From a bacterium (GTDB lineage Bacteria; Bacillota_A; Clostridia; Lachnospirales; Lachnospiraceae): a DNA stretch of 10,166 nt. This document shows, in pieces, positions 1 to 5,580 of the stretch. The notes below the pieces were generated by a model that saw nothing but the letters and a program-made list of their open reading frames with translations, was not told the DNA's origin and made no database searches. The DNA is taken from positions 1 to 10,166 of the forward strand of contig SFQZ01000088.1 of assembly GCA_004562915.1 (NCBI GenBank), in the 5' to 3' direction. Position 1 is the stretch's first letter. Each line of letters begins with the position of its first letter. A program made the position numbers and the translations under genes.

Positions 1-51
1 TATTTCATCCATCTGCGGATAACCGCTGCATATTTTATCAAATGCTGCCAT
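1..51 (-). CDS. Start of a gene running off the left edge, possibly a KaiC/RecA-like ATPase-type protein
   Basis: An ATG at 51-49 on the minus strand follows a good Shine-Dalgarno (GGGAGG, 5 nt spacer) and opens 17 codons, reading MAAFDKICSGYPQMDEI, to the window edge. The pattern S-G-x-P-x-M-D resembles the beginning of KaiC/RecA-like ATPase domains (SGxPxLD). Some clostridial proteins that combine such a domain with PEP/pyruvate-binding modules begin in a similar way. With 17 residues this is only a hint. The gene lies 47 nt downstream of the small gene at 99-305 on the same strand, so the two may be cotranscribed. The start and ribosome binding site are clear; the function is not. Confidence 0.5.
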   Translation of the reverse strand, partial: MAAFDKICSGYPQMDEI

Positions 52-98
52 AAAAACCTCCCATTGTTCTTACTGAATCCCCTGATTTATATTAACTG

Positions 99-305
99 TT
101 ACTTTATCTTTCTTTCACCGATTGATGCAGGTATTTTCCGATATACCATAGGCACTTTCACAGGGCTGTAGATATAACCTTGAAATCCGCTGCAGGACTG
201 ATATGGATACATAAAATCCGCCTGCGAAGAAAGCGAAAAATAAAATTCCATAGTTTTCCACATCTTATGTAATATTTCCTTAAATCTTTCCACAAAATCT
301 CTCAT
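99..305 (-). CDS. Small hypothetical protein (68 aa)
   Basis: Unrecognised small protein. I place the start at the ATG at 305 because AAGGAGTGG lies about 6 nt upstream; the longer in-frame reading from 338 has no comparable site. The N-terminal third (MRDFVERFKEILHKMWKTMEF) looks like an amphipathic helix. The middle is aromatic-rich with Tyr, Phe and Ser, and the C-terminus is basic (ending GERKIK). There is no signal peptide, no membrane segment and no familiar motif. It sits 47 nt before the gene that leaves the window on the same strand, so it may be the first gene of a small operon. No convincing promoter is visible between it and the terminator at 391-435. Confidence 0.5.
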   Translation of the reverse strand: MRDFVERFKEILHKMWKTMEFYFSLSSQADFMYPYQSCSGFQGYIYSPVKVPMVYRKIPASIGERKIK

Positions 306-354
306 ATCAACCACTCCTTGTCTAAGAATAATGTGCATCTCCCCGAAGGGTTTC

Positions 355-393
355 TATATCATAAGAAAGTCTGAGAACTTTCCTAATGATATA
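355..393. repeat. Imperfect hairpin downstream of the broken Rpn gene (copy 1)
   Basis: Left arm 355-370 and right arm 377-393 pair with one bulge and one mismatch around the 6-nt loop CTGAGA. The apical part reads AGAAAGT-N6-ACTTTCC. It is clearly related to the perfect hairpin at 6614-6659, which lies in the same place relative to the intact Rpn gene. Its outer right end touches the T-run of the terminator at 391-435. It could be a mobile palindrome or an RNA structure; the role is unknown. Confidence 0.7.
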
Positions 394-435
394 AAAAAGC
401 AGAGCAACGAAGTACAAAACCTCGTTGCTCTGCTT
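391..435 (-). terminator. Intrinsic terminator of the broken Rpn gene
   Basis: A perfect 14-bp stem (397-410 with 422-435) encloses an 11-nt loop. On the minus strand it is followed by six T residues (complement of 393-398). It begins about 33 nt after the Rpn stop codon at 468. This is a canonical rho-independent terminator in the minus direction. Confidence 0.85.
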
Positions 436-467
436 ATAATTTACTATATCACACTCCTTTATGAAAT

Positions 468-701
468 TCAAGTGTCAGCCTTTTTTGAATCCCAGTACTT
501 TTCCACCAATATTGCAGCTTCTTCTTCGGACACAGCACACTGTTCCATAACTTCTTTACACGTATGATCCATCGAAAAACCCATTTTACGACACATGCAA
601 ACTGTTCCCTGAACAAGCCCTTGACTGAGTCCCTGACTAATCCCCTGACTAATCCCACGTGATATTCCCTCTTCCATCAACATTTTTCCCAATATAGTCA
701 T
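468..701 (-). CDS. Candidate stand-alone Rpn C-terminal protein (RpnS-like, 77 aa)
   Basis: Inside the broken Rpn gene, a perfect AAGGAGG (716-710) sits 8 nt before an in-frame ATG (701-699), close to ideal for translation initiation. The product begins MTILGKMLMEEG and continues through five four-residue units (GISR, GISQ, GISQ, GLSQ, GLVQ) into a Cys-containing helical tail (SEEEAAILVEKYW, ending SKKADT). In E. coli, Rpn genes are known to be genes-within-genes. The C-terminal domain is translated separately (RpnS), dimerises through a helix that can carry four-residue repeats of variable number, and blocks the toxic full-length nuclease (RpnL). By analogy this could be an orphan antitoxin or immunity protein. 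The start context is seen in the sequence; the function is inference. It may equally be a decaying remnant. Confidence 0.45.
   Translation of the reverse strand: MTILGKMLMEEGISRGISQGISQGLSQGLVQGTVCMCRKMGFSMDHTCKEVMEQCAVSEEEAAILVEKYWDSKKADT
609..668 (-). repeat. Five 12-bp coding repeat units (G-[IL]-[SV]-[QR])
   Basis: On the minus strand five consecutive 12-nt units encode GISR, GISQ, GISQ, GLSQ and GLVQ. The second and third units (633-656) are identical (GGGATTAGTCAG). The pattern suggests copy-number change by slippage or unequal exchange, as known for Rpn C-terminal four-residue repeats. Confidence 0.85.
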
Positions 702-1003
702 AAACATTTCCTCCTTCACTTCTACTAATTCTTCTGGTTGTAATAATTTAACTGCCAATGCATAAAGAATAGACTGCATGCGTACTTTTTCTTCTTCCGC
801 AATCTCTTTTCCCATATGCTGTATAAACTTCAAACCATTGATAATTCTGTCTTTTACAGACATATCTCCGGACATCAACGGAGATAATAAAATCCGAATC
901 ACATCTTCCTTCTGAAATGTCTTTTACTTCCAGCTGTCTGGTTTCATTCTTTTTTTCTTCTATGTGCATGAACCTCCTGACTGGCTGTGGTTTCTATATT
1001 TTC

Positions 1004-1032
1004 ATTATAATGTGTATTATTTTTGCAGTCAA
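1004..1032 (-). promoter_or_regulatory. Sigma-A type promoter of the broken Rpn gene
   Basis: On the minus strand TTGACT (1032-1027), a 17-nt spacer and a perfect TATAAT (1009-1004) form a near-consensus vegetative promoter. The ATG at 969 lies about 34 nt downstream of the -10 box. The intact Rpn gene has a very similar promoter (7718-7746). Confidence 0.85.
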
Positions 1033-1283
1033 TAACTTTGCATTTTTTATTTTAATATTTCATTGGATATTTGCCAGAACAGGCAACTGATATGTTATAG
1101 CAACTTTATATTACAACAGCTATAGAGATTTGAAAAATTATAGATTCTATTTATTTGAATGACATTATAATGACTGTATCTGCCACAGCCGTTATTGTCT
1201 GCTTGTTATGAAGATAACACATTTTTGTAATCATATCAAATATTTTTCATCGCCATTACCCTACATTTTTTCTTATTCTCAAC

Positions 1284-1317
1284 AAAAGGAGCCCTACATT
1301 TTTCATGCACGGCTCCC
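1284..1317 (-). terminator. Likely terminator of the iolC-iolD-iolB operon
   Basis: On the minus strand GGAGCC and GGCTCC (1311-1316 and 1288-1293) form a 6-bp stem around a 17-nt loop, followed by TTTTG. It lies about 70 nt past the iolB stop codon. The stem is GC-rich but the loop is large and the T-run short, so efficiency is uncertain. Confidence 0.5.
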
Positions 1318-1360
1318 TTCTGCTTTCTATCTATTTCTATTAAATGATAGACCTGATCAC

Positions 1361-1377
1361 GGACACAGACCTGTCCC
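1361..1377. repeat. GACAG palindrome just after iolB (copy a)
   Basis: GGACA-N6-TGTCC lies 11 nt beyond the iolB stop codon. It belongs to the same family of short GGACAG/CTGTCC palindromes as 5470-5508, 6562-6581, 6663-6680 and 7924-7952. It may help end or stabilise the iol transcript, or be a small mobile repeat. Confidence 0.6.
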
Positions 1378-1387
1378 TTAACTGTAA

Positions 1388-2173
1388 TTAAAACTCTGCA
1401 TCATGCATCCAGACATATCTTTCATCTTCGCAGCGGTCTGTCTGCAGCCACGGATTTCCATCCAGATGACGAATCATCCAGCAGGTATACATCTGGAATC
1501 CCGGTGCAACTGCCTGAGGATGAAGTTCTCCACCGGGAATTGCTGAAAAGCTTCCGTCTGTACTCTTAAATACCTGATCACCTACAAAGCTTGCACCAAA
1601 TCCTTCCGGACGATCAAATTTGAAATAATAAGTTTCCGGCTGTGGATGTCTGTGCGGCAAATATCCGGACCAGTTTCCTCTGTCATTCAGAACTTCGCCC
1701 AGAACCATATTGGACCATGGAGCAATATCATGATCAAAGATCGTATTTACTCTTCGCTTTGCCACATTTCCGAATTTGCCTACACAGGAGTATCCCCATG
1801 GTGCATCCTCCGGAGCATACAGTTTTGTAACAAATTCTGTATCATTGTGAGTGGACTGTACCAGAATCTCAGAGTCCACTTTTGCTTCTACGCTCGCCTC
1901 TGCTTTTGTACACATATGGACTGCCCAGGGACCTTCTGTAAACACATCTTTTCTGGTAACCTCTTTTTCCTGTCCGTCAAACCGGAATACTACATCACCT
2001 GACAGAAGCAGTACAGCTGTCTCTTCCTCTTCCTTACAGAAAGTTTTTACATCTCCTGCTTTCATACGATACACACGGATATCCATCATCATATCTTTGT
2101 ATTCATTGTCATAAGTGGTAAGAATCTGCTCTCCATTTGCATCAAATTCAGGATAACCAAATACTTTACTCAT
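1388..2173 (-). CDS. iolB: 5-deoxy-glucuronate isomerase IolB
   Basis: This cytoplasmic enzyme of myo-inositol catabolism isomerises 5-deoxy-glucuronate to 2-deoxy-5-keto-gluconate, the substrate of IolC. The 261 residues match the usual length and form a double-cupin protein. The hallmark stretch NWSGYLPHRHPQPE (residues 167-180) supplies the probable metal ligands His174, His176 and Glu180, with His218 in GGELHPQ. The C-terminus has the family's aromatic character (RYVWMHDAEF). The start is secure: AGGAGG lies 8 nt before the ATG. It is the last gene of the operon, 87 nt after iolD, and is followed by a GACAG palindrome and a terminator-like hairpin. The sequence looks intact with all expected motifs. 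Confidence 0.95.
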   Translation of the reverse strand: MSKVFGYPEFDANGEQILTTYDNEYKDMMMDIRVYRMKAGDVKTFCKEEEETAVLLLSGDVVFRFDGQEKEVTRKDVFTEGPWAVHMCTKAEASVEAKVDSEILVQSTHNDTEFVTKLYAPEDAPWGYSCVGKFGNVAKRRVNTIFDHDIAPWSNMVLGEVLNDRGNWSGYLPHRHPQPETYYFKFDRPEGFGASFVGDQVFKSTDGSFSAIPGGELHPQAVAPGFQMYTCWMIRHLDGNPWLQTDRCEDERYVWMHDAEF

Positions 2174-2260
2174 TGTACATTCCTCCTATTTCACGTCATT
2201 TCTTTCCACTGTTCAGGAATGAGAACAGCAATAATATAGCCATTCCAACTCCTGTTTTTA

Positions 2261-4192
2261 TTAATACTGTCTTGCAACCTCACGTGCTGCTTTCACTTCT
2301 TCCCATGCTTCTCTTACACTTTCCTTTTCGGAGACCTGAGCCTGACCTACGTTCCACCATGCTTCATAACCGTCTGTCATGGTCTTTGGAATAACTTTCA
2401 GATCAAACAGGCAGGCAACATCCTGTTTCTTTGCATCTTCCAGAGCTGTAACCAGTTCATCGATTGTTTTACATGTATAACTCTTCAGACCGTATCCTTC
2501 ACCGATTTTTGCGTAATCTACAGGAATCAGATCACCGGTAGGTTTCTTTCCATCGGTATAACGGAACTCAGTAGCAATACTTCCGATACCGTGGGTCATC
2601 TCCAAATTGTTGATGCAGCCAAAACCACAGTTGTCAAAGATCAGAATATTTACTTTCTTTCTCTCCTGCATAATGGTCATGATCTCACTGTGAAGCATCT
2701 GGAAGCTGGAATCACCAACCACACAGTAAACTTCATTGTCCGGCTCAGCCATCTTAACGCCCAGAGTAGCTGCAACCTCATATCCCATACAGGAATATCC
2801 GTACTCTGCATGATATCCGCCACGTTTGTCTGTTCTCCACATACGCTGCATACAGCTTGGCAGAGAACCTCCTGCTGTAATAATGGTAGCATCTTTATCA
2901 ATCGTACGATTGATCGCTGCCAGCGCTGCTGTCTGAGTAATCTTTCCGTTTGTCATCTTTACAAATTCCGGAACCGTTCTCGGATCTCTTGCCTTGATGA
3001 TCGGCTCGAAATCATCACCGGTATACTCAATACTTCCAAGGCGTTCCATTTCTTTATCCCAGATCTGTTTTGCCTCTTCGATTTCTCCGTTGTAAGCAGA
3101 AACATAATTTCTTACTCTCAGTTTTTCAGCCAGTGCTTCTACAGTTGCTTTTGCATCACCTACTGCCTTTACTGCATCCATTTTGTATGCATGGAAACGG
3201 CAGTTATTGATCGTAACAAATTTCACATTTTCATTTTTATACAGCCATTTGGAACTGGTTGTAAAGTCGGACATTCTGGAACCAATAGCGATTACCACGT
3301 CTGCATCTCTTGCGATTACATTGGAAGCGTAAGTTCCTGTTACACCGATACCGCCCAGGCAATACGGATGTCCTGATTTACATGCGCTCTTTCCTGCCTG
3401 TGTCTCACCAAATGGAATATGGAATTCCTCACAGAATTTTTCTACAGTCTCGCCGGCATCAGAATAACGAACACCGCCGCCTACGATAACCAGAGGTTTT
3501 TTAGCTTCTGCAATAATTTCAGCAACATCTTCCAGTTCTTCTTCCACTGCTACCGGTCTGGTGATACGATGTACACGTTTTTTGAAGAAATATTCCGGGA
3601 AGTCATATGCTTCACCTTCCACATCCTGCGGAAGTGCGATACAGCATGCACCAGTTTCAGCCGGATCTGTCAGGACACGCATAGCATTGATCAGTGCTGT
3701 CATAATCTGTTCCGGACGGGTTACACGATCCCAGTATTTGCATACCGGTCTGAAAGCATCGTTAGTAGATACAGCCAGACTGGAACTTACCTCCAGCTGC
3801 TGCAGTACAGGGTCCGGCTGACGGGAAGCAAAGGTATCTGCAGGAAATACCAGCAGCGGAATATTATTTACAGTAGCGGTTGCACATGCGGTTACCATAT
3901 TGGCAGCTCCAGGTCCTACAGAAGATGCACAGGGAATAATGCTCTTTCTTCCATTCTGCTTTGCATAAGCGATAGCAGTATGGCACATACCCTGCTCATT
4001 TCTTCCCTGCATAACCTTCAGCTGTCCCGGATTGGAATCCAGAGCCTCTCCAAGACCTACTGCAATACCATGACCAAAAATAGTAAAGAATCCGGTCACA
4101 AACTTTGTCTCCACACCATCCATAGATACATACTGCTGATCCAAAAATCTTACAATTGCCTGTGCGACTGTCATTCTTGTTGTCTGAGCCAT
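2261..4192 (-). CDS. iolD: 3D-(3,5/4)-trihydroxycyclohexane-1,2-dione acylhydrolase IolD
   Basis: A thiamine-diphosphate enzyme that hydrolyses the cyclohexane-dione ring of the inositol pathway to 5-deoxy-glucuronate. The 643 residues have the three-domain layout of the acetolactate synthase superfamily. The N-terminal PYR domain carries the catalytic glutamate in QGRNEQGM (Glu66). A middle domain spans about 215-360. The C-terminal PP domain carries the ThDP-Mg motif GDSSF (493-497) paired with Asn521 in FDNCGFG. The family tail TDGYEAWWNVGQ is present. I choose ATG 4192 because AGAGGA precedes it by about 6 nt; a TTG seven codons upstream has no such site. It lies 40 nt after iolC, consistent with cotranscription. 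Confidence 0.96.
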   Translation of the reverse strand: MAQTTRMTVAQAIVRFLDQQYVSMDGVETKFVTGFFTIFGHGIAVGLGEALDSNPGQLKVMQGRNEQGMCHTAIAYAKQNGRKSIIPCASSVGPGAANMVTACATATVNNIPLLVFPADTFASRQPDPVLQQLEVSSSLAVSTNDAFRPVCKYWDRVTRPEQIMTALINAMRVLTDPAETGACCIALPQDVEGEAYDFPEYFFKKRVHRITRPVAVEEELEDVAEIIAEAKKPLVIVGGGVRYSDAGETVEKFCEEFHIPFGETQAGKSACKSGHPYCLGGIGVTGTYASNVIARDADVVIAIGSRMSDFTTSSKWLYKNENVKFVTINNCRFHAYKMDAVKAVGDAKATVEALAEKLRVRNYVSAYNGEIEEAKQIWDKEMERLGSIEYTGDDFEPIIKARDPRTVPEFVKMTNGKITQTAALAAINRTIDKDATIITAGGSLPSCMQRMWRTDKRGGYHAEYGYSCMGYEVAATLGVKMAEPDNEVYCVVGDSSFQMLHSEIMTIMQERKKVNILIFDNCGFGCINNLEMTHGIGSIATEFRYTDGKKPTGDLIPVDYAKIGEGYGLKSYTCKTIDELVTALEDAKKQDVACLFDLKVIPKTMTDGYEAWWNVGQAQVSEKESVREAWEEVKAAREVARQY

Positions 4193-4232
4193 TTTAAATC
4201 CTCTCTTTCTCAAATCAATATTGATAACGTTT

Positions 4233-5267
4233 TTATACCCGGGCGATCATTTCACCGAATTTTTCTTTCTCTTCTTTAATAAATGCATGTACTTCTTCCG
4301 GACACGGCAGAGAATCAGAGCAGTTATTGCTCTTAACCATCATGGACGCCTCTGCAGAACCGAATTCCAGGCAGTCAATGATTTCCCATCCCTGATACAG
4401 TCCATACAGGAACCCAGACCCATAACCATCACCGCCGCCGAAGCCTTTTCTTGCCTCTACCGGGAACGGTTTGATAGAGAACTTCTGTCCGTCACAGGTA
4501 TATGCGGTAGAACCTTTCATACCATGTTTGATAACCACGATCTTTGCATTGTAGCTCTGCCACAGTGCGGAGGATTCCTCATCTGTCATACCTGGTTTGA
4601 TCAGTTTTTCTGTCAAATCAAATTCTTCTCTGGAACCCATGATGATATCTGCTTCTTTTGCCACTGCAGAATAGTATATAGAAATCTCATCACTGTTCTT
4701 CCAGTTATATTCACGATAATCAATATCAAATATGATCTTTGTACCTGTTTTCTTTGCCAGCATTACAGCTTTCAGAGCTGCTTCTCTGGATGGGCTTTCT
4801 GCCAGAGCTGTACCGGAAATCAGGATTGCTTTTGCTGTACTGATATATTCTTCATCCACATCATCTACAGACAGCTGCAAATCTGCGATACAGTTTCTGT
4901 ACATCAAAATGCTGCTTTCCTTCGGAGAAAGCATCTCTGTAAATGTCAGTCCCAGTTTTTCACCGTTTGTACATTTGGTAATATGGCTGGTATCAATTCT
5001 CTGTTCATTGAAATAATCTACCACGAACTCACCAAACTGATCATCAGAAACCTTTCCGATAAATCCGGCTTTCATACCATGATGTGTCACACCGACAGCA
5101 ATATTTGCCGGAGATCCACCAACGAACTTCTCAAACATATGTACTTTCTTCAGAGGTTTGAACTCCTCTTTTACCTGATCGTTGTAAGCCGGGTTAAAAT
5201 CAATCGCCACACGTCCCAGAAGAATCAAATCTAATGGTCTTGATGAATCAAATTCAATATACTTCAT
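4233..5267 (-). CDS. iolC: 5-dehydro-2-deoxygluconokinase IolC
   Basis: A PfkB/ribokinase-family sugar kinase that phosphorylates 2-deoxy-5-keto-gluconate with ATP, giving the substrate of the IolJ aldolase. The 344 residues show the first PfkB signature (VGGSPANIAVGVTHHGM, 49-65), the family-typical DIDYREYNW (181-189) and the second signature GFGGGDGYGSGF (275-286) with catalytic base Asp280. The start ATG at 5267 follows AGAGGTGG. A TTG at 5312 is in frame but sits in the leader without a ribosome binding site. It is the first gene of the operon iolC-iolD-iolB. Here IolC is free-standing, not fused to the DUF2090 aldolase-like domain found in some bacteria. Confidence 0.95.
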   Translation of the reverse strand: MKYIEFDSSRPLDLILLGRVAIDFNPAYNDQVKEEFKPLKKVHMFEKFVGGSPANIAVGVTHHGMKAGFIGKVSDDQFGEFVVDYFNEQRIDTSHITKCTNGEKLGLTFTEMLSPKESSILMYRNCIADLQLSVDDVDEEYISTAKAILISGTALAESPSREAALKAVMLAKKTGTKIIFDIDYREYNWKNSDEISIYYSAVAKEADIIMGSREEFDLTEKLIKPGMTDEESSALWQSYNAKIVVIKHGMKGSTAYTCDGQKFSIKPFPVEARKGFGGGDGYGSGFLYGLYQGWEIIDCLEFGSAEASMMVKSNNCSDSLPCPEEVHAFIKEEKEKFGEMIARV

Positions 5268-5335
5268 TTTCCACCTCTGCCTCTCTGCGTGCTTTTCTAT
5301 TTTAACACGCAAATCTATTTGTTCTTGTTGAGTTC

Positions 5336-5365
5336 AATATACCACACACGTTATCTAAAGCGCAA
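5336..5365 (-). promoter_or_regulatory. Probable promoter of the iolC-iolD-iolB operon
   Basis: On the minus strand TTGCGC (5365-5360), an 18-nt spacer and TATATT (5341-5336) lie about 68 nt upstream of the iolC ATG. A near-palindrome TTGAGTTCAA (5328-5337) overlaps the -10 box, a position where a repressor could act. No second candidate of equal quality is seen. Confidence 0.6.
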
Positions 5366-5401
5366 GGATTTTCTCATCTTTTTCTCAACTTTTAACAATT
5401 T

Positions 5402-5423
5402 ATACAAGAATTGCTTCTTGTAT
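5402..5423. promoter_or_regulatory. Perfect 9+4+9 dyad, operator candidate
   Basis: ATACAAGAA (5402-5410) and TTCTTGTAT (5415-5423) are perfect inverted repeats around TTGC. The dyad lies about 37 nt upstream of the iolC -35 box and about 90 nt upstream of the lactonase -35 box. No T-run adjoins it and no gene ends here, so a protein-binding site is more likely than a terminator. Which regulator would bind cannot be read from the sequence. Confidence 0.45.
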
Positions 5424-5469
5424 TTATATAATTTTACGCCTCTAAAAAGCACGCACTGGCACGCGCATA

Positions 5470-5508
5470 GGACAGGGGACAGTCCTGTGTCCGGATTCTA
5501 TGTCCGGA
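5470..5508. repeat. GACAG palindrome plus paired TCCGGA sites (copy b)
   Basis: GGACA (5470-5474) pairs with TGTCC (5488-5492). It is followed by GTCCGGA twice (5489-5495 and 5502-5508), each containing the self-complementary TCCGGA. The block ends 5 nt before the -35 box of the lactonase promoter. It is the only member of this palindrome family in the window found upstream of a gene rather than after a stop codon. Confidence 0.6.
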
Positions 5509-5513
5509 CACTA

Positions 5514-5542
5514 TGGATATTTTTTTATACATCTGTTACAAT
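5514..5542 (+). promoter_or_regulatory. Probable promoter of the lactonase gene
   Basis: TGGATA (5514-5519), a 17-nt spacer and TACAAT (5537-5542) match the vegetative consensus at 4 of 6 and 5 of 6 positions. Transcription would start near 5549, about 32 nt before the ATG. A TATAAT-like sequence at 5559-5564 is too close to the ribosome binding site to serve. Confidence 0.5.
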
Positions 5543-5580
5543 ATTCAAGTACGCCAAATATAATTAAGGAGGTTTCATCA

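Larger units (their letters stand above)
468..969 (-). pseudogene. Broken Rpn-family (PD-(D/E)XK recombination-promoting nuclease) gene, C-terminal part only
   Basis: A minus-strand gene opens at ATG 969 with AGGAGG 3-4 nt upstream and a very good promoter at 1004-1032, but after about 15-20 codons the Rpn-like frame continues in a different register. The Rpn C-terminal frame is open from about 923 to 468, with a stop at 926-924, and includes EEEKVRMQSILYALAVKLL, GKMLMEEG, a G-[IL]-[SV]-[QR] repeat and a tail with SEEEAAILVEKYW. This matches the C-terminal region of clostridial Rpn-family proteins. The N-terminal nuclease domain (YLND..RIADLLNG, RD, ExQ elements, as seen in the intact copy at 6687-7664) is absent. 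I read it as an internal deletion plus a one-base frameshift. A GTG at 902 could also start a 144-aa product. The surviving domain may still be made; see the separate entry for 468-701. Confidence 0.75.
970..1387. other. Gene-free intergenic stretch between the broken Rpn gene and iolB
   Basis: The 418 bases hold the promoter at 1004-1032, the likely iolB terminator at 1284-1317 and a GACAG palindrome at 1361-1377. The A+T-rich middle (about 1033-1258) shows no coding pattern with a ribosome binding site on either strand and no RNA gene I recognise. The short sequence CCCTACATTTTT occurs twice (1259-1270 and 1292-1303), the second copy within the loop side of the terminator. Confidence 0.6.
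5268..5580. other. Divergent regulatory region between iolC and the lactonase gene
   Basis: These 313 bases have no gene but are dense in signals: a minus promoter for iolC (5336-5365), a 9+4+9 dyad (5402-5423), a GACAG/TCCGGA palindromic block (5470-5508) and a plus promoter for the lactonase (5514-5542). A 6-bp inverted repeat (TGCGTG 5286-5291 with CACGCA 5306-5311) lies in the iolC leader, and CACGC recurs at 5450-5454 and 5460-5464. The layout suits shared or coordinated control of the two transcription units. No regulator gene is in the window. Confidence 0.6.

Noticed and set aside
341..350. CCC-TTCG-GGG mini hairpin upstream of the 68-aa gene (minus strand)
   Set aside because: Only a 3-bp stem, although with a stable UUCG-type loop; too short to call a regulatory element.
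4193..4213. Longer iolD start at TTG 4213
   Set aside because: It has no Shine-Dalgarno at the right distance, while ATG 4192 has AGAGGA and gives the family-typical N-terminus.
2591..5234. Long plus-strand open frames antisense to iolD and iolC (2591-3376, 3419-4279, 4221-5234)
   Set aside because: They are the reverse-strand shadow of strongly conserved enzymes. The translations are Cys/His/Ser-rich low-quality sequence with no ribosome binding sites or domains.
5268..5312. Longer iolC start at TTG 5312
   Set aside because: It lies in the leader just below the promoter with no ribosome binding site; ATG 5267 has AGAGGTGG and the normal family start.
5559..5564. TATAAT directly before the lactonase ribosome binding site as a promoter
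   Set aside because: The start of transcription would fall within or after the Shine-Dalgarno, and no -35 box stands at the correct spacing.
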